Of a DNA stretch of 64,000 nt, positions 34,601 through 44,611 are shown in pieces (positions within the stretch are counted from its first letter, which is position 1; each line of letters begins with the position of its first letter). The stretch comes from Heyndrickxia camelliae (GTDB taxonomy: Bacteria > Bacillota > Bacilli > Bacillales > Bacillaceae_C): NCBI RefSeq assembly GCF_002844575.1, contig NZ_PIQO01000007.1, positions 117,885 to 181,884 of the forward strand. The letters run 5' to 3'. The notes under the pieces are model-generated. The model was not told the origin of the DNA. It saw only the letters and a list, made by a program, of their open reading frames with translations, and made no database searches. Made by a program: the position numbers and the translations under genes.

Positions 34601-34801
34601 CACTTCACCCTCTTTTAGTAGATATATTCATATTTTAGCATATATTTCCTTGTGGGTCTTAGGTGAATTAATATCTCAGTTGTAAGATAAAAATAAGACA
34701 AATGTCAGGTTAGGAACTTTGTGGATAAATAAGTTATTCTTCACCTCTAGCAACGGTTATGGATAATTGGTTTTAATTTCAGAATGAAATCATGTCTATC
34801 T

Positions 34802-34810
34802 TGTTATAAT
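34802..34810 (+). promoter_or_regulatory. Extended -10 promoter of the GDSL gene
   Basis: TGTTATAAT is a perfect TGNTATAAT extended -10, 25 bases before the start codon, with AAGGAGAG between. Confidence 0.55.
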
Positions 34811-34835
34811 GTAAAAATATAAGGAGAGACGAAAT

Positions 34836-35657
34836 ATGAAATGGTTAAAATTTATTCTTATTATATGTATTATCCTTACTGGAGGCGGAGCTGTTTGGTA
34901 TTACTATCCACAGTATCAAATAAGCAAATTGCAAAAAGCAGCTGCAATGTCCACAAGTAATCAACATAAGAAAACCTCCTATATTCAATACTTTGCTAAA
35001 AAGAAAATTGCGAACATTCATCTGTTGGCGATTGGAGATTCAGTTATTAAAGGAATTGGTGCAAGTCAAAATAAAGACTTTATCACACAGTTTTCCACTG
35101 AATTAACACATGCTACCGGAAAACCCGTTGTTTCAGAAAATGAGGGCATTCCAGGTATTACTAGTTCGGAGTTGAATGAACTTATCAAGCAGGAGAAATT
35201 TGATCAAGGGATTAAAAACGCCGATATTATTACTATTAATGTAGGCGGGAACGATATCTTACGAATAGCAAAACAAAAAAATATTTATCAAGCGATTCAA
35301 TCTTTTCATACCTTACAAAATGATTTTGAAAATAACTTAAAACAGATAACCATGCATATTCAAAAACTGAATCCGAAAGCAACATTAGTCTATTTGGAAC
35401 TATATAACCCATTAAATCCAACCAACCAGTATTACGGATTAGCAAATAAACTGCTGCCAAAGTGGAATATCAATATTTATAAAGCAGCAGAACAAATACC
35501 TTCATCGATCGTAGTACAGACATCTAAGGTTATCAATGATAAACATTTACAATATCTTTCAGCGGATGGTGTTCATCCAAATTCAAAAGGCTATTTAGCT
35601 ATTTCACGGAAGATGTTATATGAGTTTCAGCATACAGCAAAGCCAACATCCACTTAG
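34836..35657 (+). CDS. GDSL/SGNH hydrolase, membrane-anchored
   Basis: A 273-residue exported esterase-type protein. The N-terminal hydrophobic helix (residues 4-25) acts as a signal anchor, followed by a Lys-rich stretch. Block I is IGDSVIKG (catalytic Ser), block III is NVGGND, and block V is DGVHPN (catalytic Asp/His). Members cleave acyl or acetyl esters of lipids, glycans or cell-wall polymers; the extracytoplasmic location suggests a wall or membrane substrate. ATG with AAGGAGAGAC upstream. It is monocistronic with its own promoter and a strong terminator. Confidence 0.88.
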   Translation: MKWLKFILIICIILTGGGAVWYYYPQYQISKLQKAAAMSTSNQHKKTSYIQYFAKKKIANIHLLAIGDSVIKGIGASQNKDFITQFSTELTHATGKPVVSENEGIPGITSSELNELIKQEKFDQGIKNADIITINVGGNDILRIAKQKNIYQAIQSFHTLQNDFENNLKQITMHIQKLNPKATLVYLELYNPLNPTNQYYGLANKLLPKWNINIYKAAEQIPSSIVVQTSKVINDKHLQYLSADGVHPNSKGYLAISRKMLYEFQHTAKPTST

Positions 35658-35700
35658 TTTCCCAAAACGTGAGTACCATGTTGTAGTTATTTATCAATAT

Positions 35701-35739
35701 AAGCAAAACCGCTTTGGTTAATTCAAAGCGGTTTTGCTT
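35701..35739 (+). terminator. Terminator of the GDSL gene
   Basis: A 16-base perfect inverted repeat (AAGCAAAACCGCTTTG and its complement) with a seven-base loop. It is nearly symmetrical and could stop transcription in both directions. Confidence 0.85.
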
Positions 35740-36032
35740 ATGATTTCACATTATTATAATGACCATTTCCTCTACATGTCCTTCACCCAGATTTCGTGCA
35801 TAACCGGTACTACTGAACAATAGGTTTAGACTTTGTTGCGGATTATACACAGGTCGTTTTTATAAAAAAGATATAGTTTATAATTAAAATTCTCCTTTAC
35901 TATGAAGCTTTTACAATAAAGTATTCTCATACCAAATATTATAGGTCAAAAGTATGATATTCTATCGACGATTTAACATGCTATTATGGATAATATTGGG
36001 AACAATTACTGTTTTTAAGATGGGGGATGGAA
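35740..36032. other. Intergenic region upstream of the vWA lipoprotein gene
   Basis: AT-rich region of about 290 bases that must contain the promoter of the vWA gene. No other feature is evident. Confidence 0.4.
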
Positions 36033-37469
36033 ATGATTAAACGGATATTTTTCATAATGTGTGCTATTTTGTTTATCTTGACGGGATGTTCAGAGAAGCA
36101 AAGTATAAATAAAAAAAGGGAAGTCGCTTCAGATAAAGTATCATCTAATGTAGAAGAGAACGAGAGCACAAATGTGAACAAACAAAGGGAAAACAGTGAT
36201 TTGGATACAATCATATCTATTTCCGTTCCTAAGACATTGGATGACCTTAGAAAGACGCCGCCTGGGCGTTTATCGAAGGACATACCATATGAAAAGGAGA
36301 CCTCACAAATATGGGGTGATTTTGATATAAGTGAATACAAGGAACAAACGTTACAAAAATTAAAGGAACTAACAGCAGTAACAGATGATGTAGACACTAT
36401 TTTTAAAGGCCTGCTATATTATTTAGGAAGTAATAGTTATTCACAGTCCATCGAGAGATTAACTGATTATAATGGTGGACTATATGAACCCTATTTACCT
36501 CAGCCAGGCGATATAAAGACGACAAGTGAGAAGAAAATAAAGAGTTCTGGAAAAGCTATTATCTTGCTCGATGCAAGCTCTAGTATGCTGCTTAATGTAG
36601 ATGGAAAGCAAAAGATGAACATTGCTAAAACAGCTGTCGGCAGATTCGCAAGTACAGTCGGTCAGGATAACGAGATTTCCTTATATGTATATGGACATAA
36701 GGGAACTCAAGACGATAAGGATAAGATATTATCTTGTTCATCAATTGAGGAGGTCTATCCTCTTCAACGATATGTTGCGAAACGTTTTTCAAAATCAGTA
36801 GAAGAAATTCAAGCAAAAGGATGGACTCCACTAGCAGAGGCAATTAAAACAGCGAAGGCAAAAACGGCATCCCTAAGCGGAGCGATAACGCTATACATTG
36901 TAAGTGATGGAGCGGAAACATGTGGTGGGAACCCTGTTAAAGAAGCAAGGTCATTTGCGAATGAAAATAACCAACGTAAAGTAAATATTATTGGATTTGA
37001 CGTTGATCAAAAATCGGAGAACCAATTAAAAGAAGTAGCAAAAGCGGGAAATGGTGAATACATATCCGCTAAGAATACCAATGAATTGGATAATTCCATT
37101 GAAAAAAAATGGGTGCCAAGTATTTATGATGTAATGAAAAAGCATAATTCATTACTTAAAAATTGGGGGAGGACTTGGAATAACTTAACGGAGCGAAGTG
37201 CCCTTGCAGACCGTATCCTTTATGCCAGCTACAATGAAAAAAGCAGGTTTACCCAAGCAATTGCTTTGATGAGGTCCAATCACTTACTTTCAGAAGAAAA
37301 GCTAGTCCAATTAGGAAACTTAGTTAATCATTATCAACAAAATATTGTAAAGGAAAAAGAAAAGCTAGAAAAAATAAAAAGTGAGGAAGAAAATAAAGAG
37401 CTTAACAGGATACAAAATAAGGTTCTAGAATGGGAGAAAGAGATGGAACAGTTGCGGAAGTCGCAATGA
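36033..37469 (+). CDS. vWA-domain lipoprotein (YwmD-like)
   Basis: A 478-residue lipoprotein: signal peptide with lipobox LTGC (Cys at residue ~18), a polar linker, then a von Willebrand A domain at about residues 170-350. The metal-ion-dependent adhesion site is complete: DASSSM (D-x-S-x-S), the later Thr in WTPLAEAI, and YIVSDGAETCGG. The C-terminal ~120 residues form a coiled coil (EKEKLEKIKSEEEN). It resembles the exported YwmC/YwmD proteins of Bacillus. It probably binds a partner or wall polymer outside the cell. ATG at 36033 is used since GGGGG lies six bases upstream; ATG at 36027 abuts it. A terminator follows. Confidence 0.87.
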   Translation: MIKRIFFIMCAILFILTGCSEKQSINKKREVASDKVSSNVEENESTNVNKQRENSDLDTIISISVPKTLDDLRKTPPGRLSKDIPYEKETSQIWGDFDISEYKEQTLQKLKELTAVTDDVDTIFKGLLYYLGSNSYSQSIERLTDYNGGLYEPYLPQPGDIKTTSEKKIKSSGKAIILLDASSSMLLNVDGKQKMNIAKTAVGRFASTVGQDNEISLYVYGHKGTQDDKDKILSCSSIEEVYPLQRYVAKRFSKSVEEIQAKGWTPLAEAIKTAKAKTASLSGAITLYIVSDGAETCGGNPVKEARSFANENNQRKVNIIGFDVDQKSENQLKEVAKAGNGEYISAKNTNELDNSIEKKWVPSIYDVMKKHNSLLKNWGRTWNNLTERSALADRILYASYNEKSRFTQAIALMRSNHLLSEEKLVQLGNLVNHYQQNIVKEKEKLEKIKSEEENKELNRIQNKVLEWEKEMEQLRKSQ

Positions 37470-37502
37470 AATGTTCGTAACTAATTCCGAGAATAAGAGA
37501 TT

Positions 37503-37531
37503 AGAGGTTTCACAAACTACGTGAAACCTCT
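37503..37531 (+). terminator. Terminator of the vWA gene
   Basis: AGAGGTTTCAC pairs perfectly with GTGAAACCTCT, followed by ATTTTATTT. Confidence 0.88.
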
Positions 37532-37566
37532 ATTTTATTTCTTTACATCAAACAGAACTGCTTAAG

Positions 37567-38379
37567 TTAACTTTGCCTTTCTACTTGAAAATACGAACCT
37601 AATATCTCTTGTGTTGGAATAGACTGCTCTCCTTTTAATCTTAGCAAAAACGGGCCTTCCACATGTTGTTGCAAATAATCGGCTAGAAATCCACATCCGG
37701 AAGGGGAGGCAAAAGTGAGATTTCCACCTTTTAAAGAGATCTGAATACAAGTTGCTCCCAGATCCTCATCTATAAAGGGCTCACTCTTTCTTAATCCAAA
37801 TAAATGACTCCATTTTTCTGTGTGTAATTCTATGTCATGAACGGCAAATACCAGATCATCTAATTCCACTTTTCCAATCGAATGACCATTTATTTTTTCC
37901 TGTAAATCCAATTGACGATCCTCATCACTCTGATCCCATTGAATAACAAACGGTAATGGCAATTTTGAATCATTATCCTTAATAAAGAGCATTTTCCAGC
38001 GTATCGTTATACCATCATCCCTTGTTCTTTCCCCAGCCACTGGACCATCTATATTAAATCCAAGTTCACTTGCTCTCTCCGCAACCGTTTCTATCTGATT
38101 GGTCCGGAGTGCAATTCTATTAAATCCTTGTATACTCGGTAAAAGATTGATAGCTTGTTGGGTAAGGTCATGATGAATGGCTGCTTGTTCCGCCTTCTTC
38201 CGATCCCTTATCCCTAAAAATTCTATATAGCTTAACCCGAAATAGGCTAAGGAGTTATAAGTTCCCCATTTTTCATGGTTACCCCCCGCAAAAGCATGAA
38301 GCCCCATTTTTTTGGCATCTTCCATTGCTCCAAGTGGGTTCTGAACAAAATGTACAAGATGATCAAAGGAGAATTCCAC
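37567..38379 (-). CDS. VOC family protein (glyoxalase-like, long form)
   Basis: A 270-residue protein of the long VOC type. The N-terminal module starts FDHLVHFV (first metal His) and continues with WGTYNSLAYFGLSYIEFLGI; a second domain of about 100 residues follows with ELDDLVFAVHD and DEDLGATCIQISLKGG. The structure of two paired modules is typical of glyoxalase-like domain 3 proteins of Bacillus. The substrate is not known. ATG with GGAGTGGTGTAGTAGTG upstream. It is monocistronic. Confidence 0.83.
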   Translation of the reverse strand: MEFSFDHLVHFVQNPLGAMEDAKKMGLHAFAGGNHEKWGTYNSLAYFGLSYIEFLGIRDRKKAEQAAIHHDLTQQAINLLPSIQGFNRIALRTNQIETVAERASELGFNIDGPVAGERTRDDGITIRWKMLFIKDNDSKLPLPFVIQWDQSDEDRQLDLQEKINGHSIGKVELDDLVFAVHDIELHTEKWSHLFGLRKSEPFIDEDLGATCIQISLKGGNLTFASPSGCGFLADYLQQHVEGPFLLRLKGEQSIPTQEILGSYFQVERQS

Positions 38380-38508
38380 TACTACACCACTCCTATCTAA
38401 TTACTAACACGAACATCCTAACTTGCTCCGGATTTTCCTTTGTTAGCTCTTATTATGCTATTTGTGCACACTTAAAGGCAATAATACTGAGATTGCTTTG
38501 GAAACAGA

Positions 38509-39669
38509 TTAACCATTGACTTCCTCCGCTTTCCAATAATAATCGCTGAATACTTTTGCAAATGCATCAACCGCATTGTATAATTCTTCTAAATTATTAT
38601 CGACGCCGCCAAATTCTAGTAAAATGGATCGATTGGAAAGATCTTGATTATAAATACCATTTCCCTCGCTCTTACTTTTAATAAAGACCCCTCTGCTGAG
38701 TCCAGGATATAATTTTTCCAACATCGAATTTAATTCCTTCGCGTAATTCAAATTATCTTTATAATTTTTATTTTCCTTTCCGACTATGATATCTATTCTA
38801 GCGTATTTTTTTCCTTTAATAGTAGTGGTAGTGACCGCTTTTCTCTGTGAGTCCCGATGAATATCTATTAAAAACTTTACATCACGGTCACCTGTCATTA
38901 CCTCTTGGGCATGTTCACGTGAAAGACTATATGCATTATTATAATTCCAGTTTTTCGCTTTCAACTCTGCCCCCATATTGCTTGTATCGTGTTCTACACC
39001 AATTCCCTTATCTATTAATGCTTGAGTTAGTCGTGATCCTACTGCAACCACATTAATTTTGTTATTAGTGCTCGTCGCATCATTAGGGACCTTCGCGCCG
39101 CTAATTAATGGTAGGAATGATTCCCAACTATGGGATTGATAGATATAAACCACTTTTTTCAAGGTATTATTAGAAGAATCCCCTTGTTTACTTTTTTCTT
39201 CTGAGTTACTCTCATTATTTAGATTTTGGTTATCAGCAATCGGACGTTCCTTTATGATATCATCATTCGATTTGGGCGGAGGATCAAACGGGAGATTTGT
39301 AAGATTTGTTCCCTTTCCCGCAATAGCTATTTCTGTATTATACATATCCAAACCTGGTATTTCACGACCAAGAAGAGTGATAGACTTCGAAGGGTTGATA
39401 TTGGTTACTAGAGTAAATAAAACTTTCGAAAGTGATATATTAGAATTGACATTCTTGTCTATAAATAATAAGTGGTTTTCACTCTGCAGCATAGAAGCAA
39501 ATATGCCTGAATAATCTAATTTACTCAATGACTGTTTTAATGATGCGGATGAGGGGCTTATAGGCGTCTTCACTAAACAAAATACCAATAGAAATACCAA
39601 CATAACACCAACAAATATCCTACTAAAAAATATAACAATATGAATAGGTTTACTATTTTTTTCAAGCAT
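38509..39669 (-). CDS. spoIIP: Stage II sporulation protein P
   Basis: A 386-residue peptidoglycan amidase/endopeptidase of the SpoIIP family, which acts with SpoIID and SpoIIM to remove septal wall peptidoglycan during engulfment. An N-terminal membrane helix (residues ~9-31) anchors it; the catalytic domain (about 170-375) shows the zinc ligands in YQSHSWE (His) and FLIDIHRDS (His) and a Glu in ILLEFGG. Length is near the B. subtilis protein (~400). ATG with AGGAGGTAATTCT upstream. It is not beside gpr, as spoIIP is in B. subtilis, so this could be a paralogue or a moved gene. Confidence 0.92.
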   Translation of the reverse strand: MLEKNSKPIHIVIFFSRIFVGVMLVFLLVFCLVKTPISPSSASLKQSLSKLDYSGIFASMLQSENHLLFIDKNVNSNISLSKVLFTLVTNINPSKSITLLGREIPGLDMYNTEIAIAGKGTNLTNLPFDPPPKSNDDIIKERPIADNQNLNNESNSEEKSKQGDSSNNTLKKVVYIYQSHSWESFLPLISGAKVPNDATSTNNKINVVAVGSRLTQALIDKGIGVEHDTSNMGAELKAKNWNYNNAYSLSREHAQEVMTGDRDVKFLIDIHRDSQRKAVTTTTIKGKKYARIDIIVGKENKNYKDNLNYAKELNSMLEKLYPGLSRGVFIKSKSEGNGIYNQDLSNRSILLEFGGVDNNLEELYNAVDAFAKVFSDYYWKAEEVNG

Positions 39670-39739
39670 AGAATTACCTCCTATTACTAGTAATCTATGC
39701 AGAGTTTGTCCTATTTAGAATTTGATTTCATATAAAATA

Positions 39740-39770
39740 GAAAAAGACTAGCATCCATCCCATGCTAGTC
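39740..39770 (-). terminator. Terminator of the methyltransferase gene
   Basis: GACTAGCAT pairs with ATGCTAGTC, followed on the minus strand by TTTTTCTATTTTA. Confidence 0.88.
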
Positions 39771-39780
39771 TAATGTAAAT

Positions 39781-40557
39781 TTAATATTTCTTTACTGCTT
39801 TCAAAACGATTGCTTCCCCTTTAAAAGAGACTACTTGATTATCTTCTATTTTTATTGCAAATTTCCGCTTAACATCATCAGATGCATTTATGATGATTTT
39901 TGTTAATTTCTTTTTCTCTATATCGGACACATTCATTCTATCGCACCATGGTTCAAAGCTAAATACCTTCTCAAAGCGGTGCCATTCTTCTACTTCAAAC
40001 CCATTTGCTTCTAGCATTTGTAGCCATTCGGATTTTTTCCAAGCTCGAAAATGGCTATAATCACGGATTTTTTCAATTGTATTATAAAATATATCGTATT
40101 CCTTTGCCTCAGGGACAACATTATCGTCTAACAAAAATTGACCATTTTCTTTTAAAACCCTATTAACCTCAGAAATAAAGTCAAGGATATTTGGAAAATG
40201 ATGTGGTGCAATTCTACAAGTGACCACGTCAAACGTTTCGTTTGCATACGGTATATTCTCTGCATCCCCTTCTACAAACTGGACATTTTGATGGCCATTT
40301 CCTGTAATGAATTTTTCCGCTGCAAGCAACATTTCCTTGGTCAAATCAAGTGCTATGATGCTTTTCACACGAGAGGCAAAAGTATTCGCAGTATGTCCCC
40401 CGCCTGTTGCAATATCCAACAGCTTCTCATTACCAGTTAGGGTTGCCATTTCAATGAGCATCTGAAGATCCTTTCCGTCTTTATGCACTTTACTTTCGAC
40501 ATAGGATTCAGCACTTTTTCCAAACTGTTCTTGAACATCCTTTTTTGTTTGACTCAT
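39781..40557 (-). CDS. Class I SAM-dependent methyltransferase
   Basis: A 258-residue methyltransferase of the UbiE/COQ5-like (Methyltransf_11) family. Motif I is LLDIATGGGHTANTF (the SAM-binding glycine loop, residues ~45-57), motif II includes VEGDAENIPY, and the post-II region is VTCRIAPHHF. The substrate is unknown; YcgJ-type enzymes of Bacillus have the same start (QFGKSAESYVES). ATG with GGAGGGAAGAGG upstream. It is monocistronic. Confidence 0.88.
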   Translation of the reverse strand: MSQTKKDVQEQFGKSAESYVESKVHKDGKDLQMLIEMATLTGNEKLLDIATGGGHTANTFASRVKSIIALDLTKEMLLAAEKFITGNGHQNVQFVEGDAENIPYANETFDVVTCRIAPHHFPNILDFISEVNRVLKENGQFLLDDNVVPEAKEYDIFYNTIEKIRDYSHFRAWKKSEWLQMLEANGFEVEEWHRFEKVFSFEPWCDRMNVSDIEKKKLTKIIINASDDVKRKFAIKIEDNQVVSFKGEAIVLKAVKKY

Positions 40558-40800
40558 CCTCTTCCCTCCACCATTTGTTCTGTAAGTAGACAGTTCGTAT
40601 AAATTATTTTAAATCCTGCATTTCCTATGGGCATCTTTTCCTATTAGGAATACCTGGCTATAGATTTTATTTACAAAACCTACCTTGTTTAAGAAAAGAG
40701 CGATTGCTTATTTTTACTATACGGCAGAGTAGGTATTATGAAAATATTTGATTTTTAATGTTTTAACATAAGAAAAAGTTATCGGAAATAACAAAGTAAA

Positions 40801-40823
40801 GCCTCCCTAAAATGTGGGGAGGC
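40801..40823 (-). terminator. Terminator of the DHA2 efflux gene
   Basis: GCCTCCC pairs with GGGAGGC, followed on the minus strand by TTTACTTT. Confidence 0.75.
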
Positions 40824-40852
40824 TCAATTTCTATATTCTTTTATAACATACC

Positions 40853-42355
40853 TTATTGAGCACCTGCGATTTTTCTTCTTGGTTTTCTTACCCGATTTGA
40901 GATCGTATCCTTTTGCGGAGTGGTTCTCTTAATAAAAAAGGATAGTAAGAAGGCGACAATCGTTAAGGCAGTTGCAACCATAAATGCATCATTTATTCCC
41001 ATAACCATTCCCTGGTGCTCAGCAAGTAAATAGTGCACTTTGTCTGATTTCAATATATGTTGATGAATCATGATATTTTTCACATGACTAGCACCCTCAT
41101 TTGTCATAATAGAGACAAAGAAAGCCATTCCGACTGCTCCGGCAATCATTCTAAATGTATTCACCATGGCAGTACCAAATTTATTTAGGCTAGCAGGCAA
41201 CTCGTTTAATCCTGCTGTAAAGATTGGCATCATCACTAATGACATTCCCAGCATTCTCAATGTATATACTGTTACGACATAAGTAAAGGAAGTTGTTACT
41301 TCCAATCTTGTGAGTGAAAAAGTGGTTATAATGGTCATTCCCAGCCCTATGACGGTTAACCATTTTGCACCATATCTATCAAATAATTTTCCGGTAATCG
41401 GAGACATAATTCCCATTACAATACCGCCAGGCAAAAGCATAAGTCCTGACATAAGCGGTGAAAATCCACGTACATTTTGCATATAGATTGGCATTAAAAT
41501 CATACCTGAGAACATGGCCATTGTAACAACAACATTGATTATAGTTGTAAGTGAAAAGATTTTATAGCGAAAAATTCGAAACTCTAGAATAGGTTCTTCA
41601 ACAACCCATTGTCTCCATACAAATAAGATCAAGCTGATACCACCGATAATGAACATGGAGATAACATCGGTTCCTCCCCATCCATTTGTACCTGCTGTTG
41701 CAAAACCATATAAAACTCCGCCAAAACCGATAGTGGATAAAATCACGCCAATAACATCCAGCTTTGGCCTACTTGTTTCTGTAACGTTTTTCATGGTAAA
41801 AATAGCAACAATAAAATTTAAAAAGGCAAATGGAAAAACAATAAAGAATAATACTCTCCATGAATGGCTTTGGACGACCCAACCTGACAATGTTGGTCCG
41901 ACAGCTGGTGCAAAGTTCATTGCAACCCCAAATAGCCCCATTGCAAAACCACGACGCTCAGTCGGAAACAAAATAAAAATAATATTTGTAATAAGCGGAA
42001 ATAGAATTCCAGCACCGATAGCCTGGATAACTCTTCCGATTAAAATAATCGAAAAGGTTGGCGCAATTCCACAAATCAATGTTCCTAATGCAAATAACCC
42101 CATTGAAGTGAGATATAGCTGCCTAGTTGTAAATCGGTTCATTAAAAAAGCTGTAATCGGGATTACAATTCCGTTTACAAGCATAAAAATAGTAGTTAAC
42201 CAGTCTGCCGTTGTCGCCGATATGTGAAGTTTATTCATCATCTGCGGCAACGCAACATTGATTAATGTCTGGTTCAAAAAGGCGATGACCGCTCCAATGA
42301 GCATGACGGTAAAAATCGGACCTGTCCGAACCACATTTTTTGTTGTTGCACTCAT
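40853..42355 (-). CDS. DHA2-family multidrug efflux MFS transporter
   Basis: A 500-residue proton antiporter of the EmrB/QacA (DHA2) family with about 14 membrane helices. Motif C (GPTLSGWVVQ) in helix 5, motif A-like DRYGAKW, and LNQTLINVALPQMM in the first helix are typical of Bacillus LmrB and related pumps, which export drugs and lipophilic compounds. No regulator is adjacent. ATG with GAGGAGGACAATAAC upstream. It is monocistronic. The long antisense frames through this gene are shadows. Confidence 0.92.
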   Translation of the reverse strand: MSATTKNVVRTGPIFTVMLIGAVIAFLNQTLINVALPQMMNKLHISATTADWLTTIFMLVNGIVIPITAFLMNRFTTRQLYLTSMGLFALGTLICGIAPTFSIILIGRVIQAIGAGILFPLITNIIFILFPTERRGFAMGLFGVAMNFAPAVGPTLSGWVVQSHSWRVLFFIVFPFAFLNFIVAIFTMKNVTETSRPKLDVIGVILSTIGFGGVLYGFATAGTNGWGGTDVISMFIIGGISLILFVWRQWVVEEPILEFRIFRYKIFSLTTIINVVVTMAMFSGMILMPIYMQNVRGFSPLMSGLMLLPGGIVMGIMSPITGKLFDRYGAKWLTVIGLGMTIITTFSLTRLEVTTSFTYVVTVYTLRMLGMSLVMMPIFTAGLNELPASLNKFGTAMVNTFRMIAGAVGMAFFVSIMTNEGASHVKNIMIHQHILKSDKVHYLLAEHQGMVMGINDAFMVATALTIVAFLLSFFIKRTTPQKDTISNRVRKPRRKIAGAQ

Positions 42356-42700
42356 CTGTTATTGTCCTCCTCAAGTTGTATACTTAGAATTTTTTTGCGT
42401 ATATGCTTAAAAAATCAGCGAACACTGATTTAAAAATAAATTGGTGTAATAATACGCCAATTTTAAATTGATTTTAATTAATAGAAGTATGGGTTAAGAA
42501 TGATTCAGCTAAAGATAATATTCGAGGAATGTCATATAATACCCGCTGCCAGAGAGGGGATGCATTTTTCCATGATAAGAATAATTACAATAGACTAGTA
42601 GCTTAATATTTGTAAGTACCGATACAATGTTTTAAATTTTACATACCCTTAAATAATTTGTCAAGCAAATTTACGGATTTCGAAATAAAAATTTAATCAT
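42356..42700. other. Gene-free stretch
   Basis: About 345 AT-rich bases between the efflux gene start and the lipA terminator. It must hold the efflux gene promoter on the minus strand. I see no open frame with a ribosome site. Confidence 0.45.
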
Positions 42701-42705
42701 AAATA

Positions 42706-42736
42706 AAAAATCGAATGGCATAACCATTCGATTTTT
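42706..42736 (-). terminator. Terminator of lipM-lipA
   Basis: AAAAATCGAATGG pairs perfectly with CCATTCGATTTTT, followed by TTATTTATG on the minus strand. Confidence 0.88.
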
Positions 42737-42741
42737 CACCT

Positions 42742-43692
42742 TTAATTAGTGAACTGTGATTTATACTGACTAATGACCAGATCAGGTTCCATGTTTTCAC
42801 CTTGTAATTGTCTTAAACGCGCAGCTTTATTTACTTGTTCATCTGCATGATAGCTCGAACGAACAAGCGGTCCAGCCTCACAATGTTTGAAGCCTTTTTG
42901 AAGCGCAATTTCCTTTAATTCAGCAAATTCATCTGGATGTACATAGCGTTCTACTTTTAGATGTTTCTTCGTTGGCTGCAAATATTGTCCAATTGTCATA
43001 ATATCTACTTGATGTTCCAATAAATCATCCATCGCTTGAATGATTTCCTCTTTGGTTTCCCCAAGTCCGACCATAATGCTGGATTTTGTTGGAGTATTCG
43101 GGCTAATTTCTTTTACTCTTTTTAAGAGTTCTAATGAACGTCGATAAGTAGCCTTGGAACGAACACGTTTTGTTAATCTTTCCACCGTTTCGATATTATG
43201 GTTAAAGATATCAGGTTTTGCGTCCATCAGTGTTTTCAAACTTTCATAGTCCCCCTTCATATCAGAAGGTAGCACTTCTACCGTACAAGATGGAACACGT
43301 CGTCGAATTGCTCGAATCGTTTCAGCAAAAATTGCTGCTCCACCATCAGCAAGATCATCCCGGGCAACTGCTGTTACAACACAATGGCGTAATCCCATAA
43401 CCTCAACAGATCTCGCGACGCGTTCTGGTTCTTCCCAATCCAATTCTGTCGGCAGACCTGTTTTTACTGCACAGAACCGACAGCCGCGTGTACAAAGGTC
43501 CCCGAGAATCATGAAAGTTGCCGTTTTTCGAACTGCCCAGCACTCATGAATATTTGGACACTTTGCTTCCTCACAAACCGTATGCAGTCTTTCCTCCCGC
43601 ATCATTTTTTTTAATCCGGTATAGGTTTTGTTTGTGTTTAGTTTTATTTTTAACCATTCAGGCTTTCTTAAGTATTCATCATTTTTGTTCAC
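42742..43692 (-). CDS. lipA: Lipoyl synthase
   Basis: A 316-residue radical-SAM enzyme that inserts two sulphurs into octanoyl groups on GcvH or E2 proteins. Both clusters are visible: the auxiliary 4Fe-4S cluster ligands in [12 protein letters not shown] (C-x4-C-x5-C) and the radical-[11 protein letters not shown] (C-x3-C-x2-C). GTG at 43692 is the likely start, with AAGGAG upstream; an earlier GTG overlaps that site. It begins 15 bases after lipM ends, so octanoyl transfer and sulphur insertion are encoded in one transcript. Confidence 0.96.
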   Translation of the reverse strand: MNKNDEYLRKPEWLKIKLNTNKTYTGLKKMMREERLHTVCEEAKCPNIHECWAVRKTATFMILGDLCTRGCRFCAVKTGLPTELDWEEPERVARSVEVMGLRHCVVTAVARDDLADGGAAIFAETIRAIRRRVPSCTVEVLPSDMKGDYESLKTLMDAKPDIFNHNIETVERLTKRVRSKATYRRSLELLKRVKEISPNTPTKSSIMVGLGETKEEIIQAMDDLLEHQVDIMTIGQYLQPTKKHLKVERYVHPDEFAELKEIALQKGFKHCEAGPLVRSSYHADEQVNKAARLRQLQGENMEPDLVISQYKSQFTN

Positions 43693-43707
43693 GACTATGT
43701 ACACTCC

Positions 43708-44544
43708 TTATCGATAAAAGGTATAACTGTCGGCAGTATACTTCTCTGCCATCAATTCACGAGCCTCATCGATCATTTGCTGCGGTAGTTCATATGGTGT
43801 CAGTTCGATATTCAGCCCTTTTTGGAAACCATTTTTAAAAGCGATTTTCACCTCATCCATTGTCGCTTCTCTTCCTAATATCCGATTAATCGAAACAGCC
43901 TTTTCTTTAAAGCCCTTTTTCGCTCTTTCCTTCACCTTTTCATTTGGGAAGACAAAGACATTATACAAAGCATCCTCATCGATATCGATGGGAATGGAGC
44001 CATGTTGTAAAATAACGCCTTTTTGACGTGTTTGCGCACTACCGGCAGCCTTTTTCCCGTCAATTTCTAATTCATACCATGAAGCTTCCTCAAAACACAC
44101 GGCGGTACCCGTTTTACCTATTGGCTTGTCTGGTATTGCCAACTCGGCCGATATGCCAAGTAATCTATATCCTTCTAACAATCCTTGCGAAAGAACCCGA
44201 TAAGATTCAATGATAGAAGGTGACATTATTTTATGTTTTTCACTAATAATAACAGAGTAGGTTAACTCCTTGTCATGCAGTACTGCAAGGCCCCCGGTAG
44301 GACGCCTGACAATGTCGATACCTTGCTCTTTAGCGGCTTGAACATCAATTCTCCCAACCGTTTTCTGAAAATATCCCAGCGATAATCCCGCTGGCTCCCA
44401 TTCATAGAAACGCAGAACTGGCGGAATTTCCCCTTTACTATGCCAATTCAGAAGAACCTCATCCATCGCCATATTAAATGCGGGTGAGCTTATCCCAGTA
44501 TCTAGAAAAAACCATTCCTCACTCAAGGTTTCTCCCACTCCCAT
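43708..44544 (-). CDS. lipM: Octanoyltransferase LipM
   Basis: A 278-residue protein of the LipM class, which moves octanoate from acyl carrier protein to GcvH, the first step of lipoate synthesis in Bacillus. The family signature VRRPTGGLAVLH and the catalytic Cys in AVCFEEASWYE are present, as is the SAQTRQKGVILQHGS block around the Lys/substrate site. Length equals B. subtilis LipM (278). ATG with a moderate ribosome site. It is the first gene of the lipM-lipA pair; in B. subtilis these two are at different loci. Confidence 0.93.
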   Translation of the reverse strand: MGVGETLSEEWFFLDTGISSPAFNMAMDEVLLNWHSKGEIPPVLRFYEWEPAGLSLGYFQKTVGRIDVQAAKEQGIDIVRRPTGGLAVLHDKELTYSVIISEKHKIMSPSIIESYRVLSQGLLEGYRLLGISAELAIPDKPIGKTGTAVCFEEASWYELEIDGKKAAGSAQTRQKGVILQHGSIPIDIDEDALYNVFVFPNEKVKERAKKGFKEKAVSINRILGREATMDEVKIAFKNGFQKGLNIELTPYELPQQMIDEARELMAEKYTADSYTFYR

Positions 44545-44611
44545 TCTTTAAAAAGTCAATGATTTTTAAACATTTTTAGTTTAACATTCTCCTTCTCTTT
44601 GTCAATGAAAC

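Noticed and set aside
41649..42227. 192-residue plus-strand frame inside the DHA2 transporter
   Set aside because: It is antisense to a conserved membrane protein and has no ribosome site; typical shadow.
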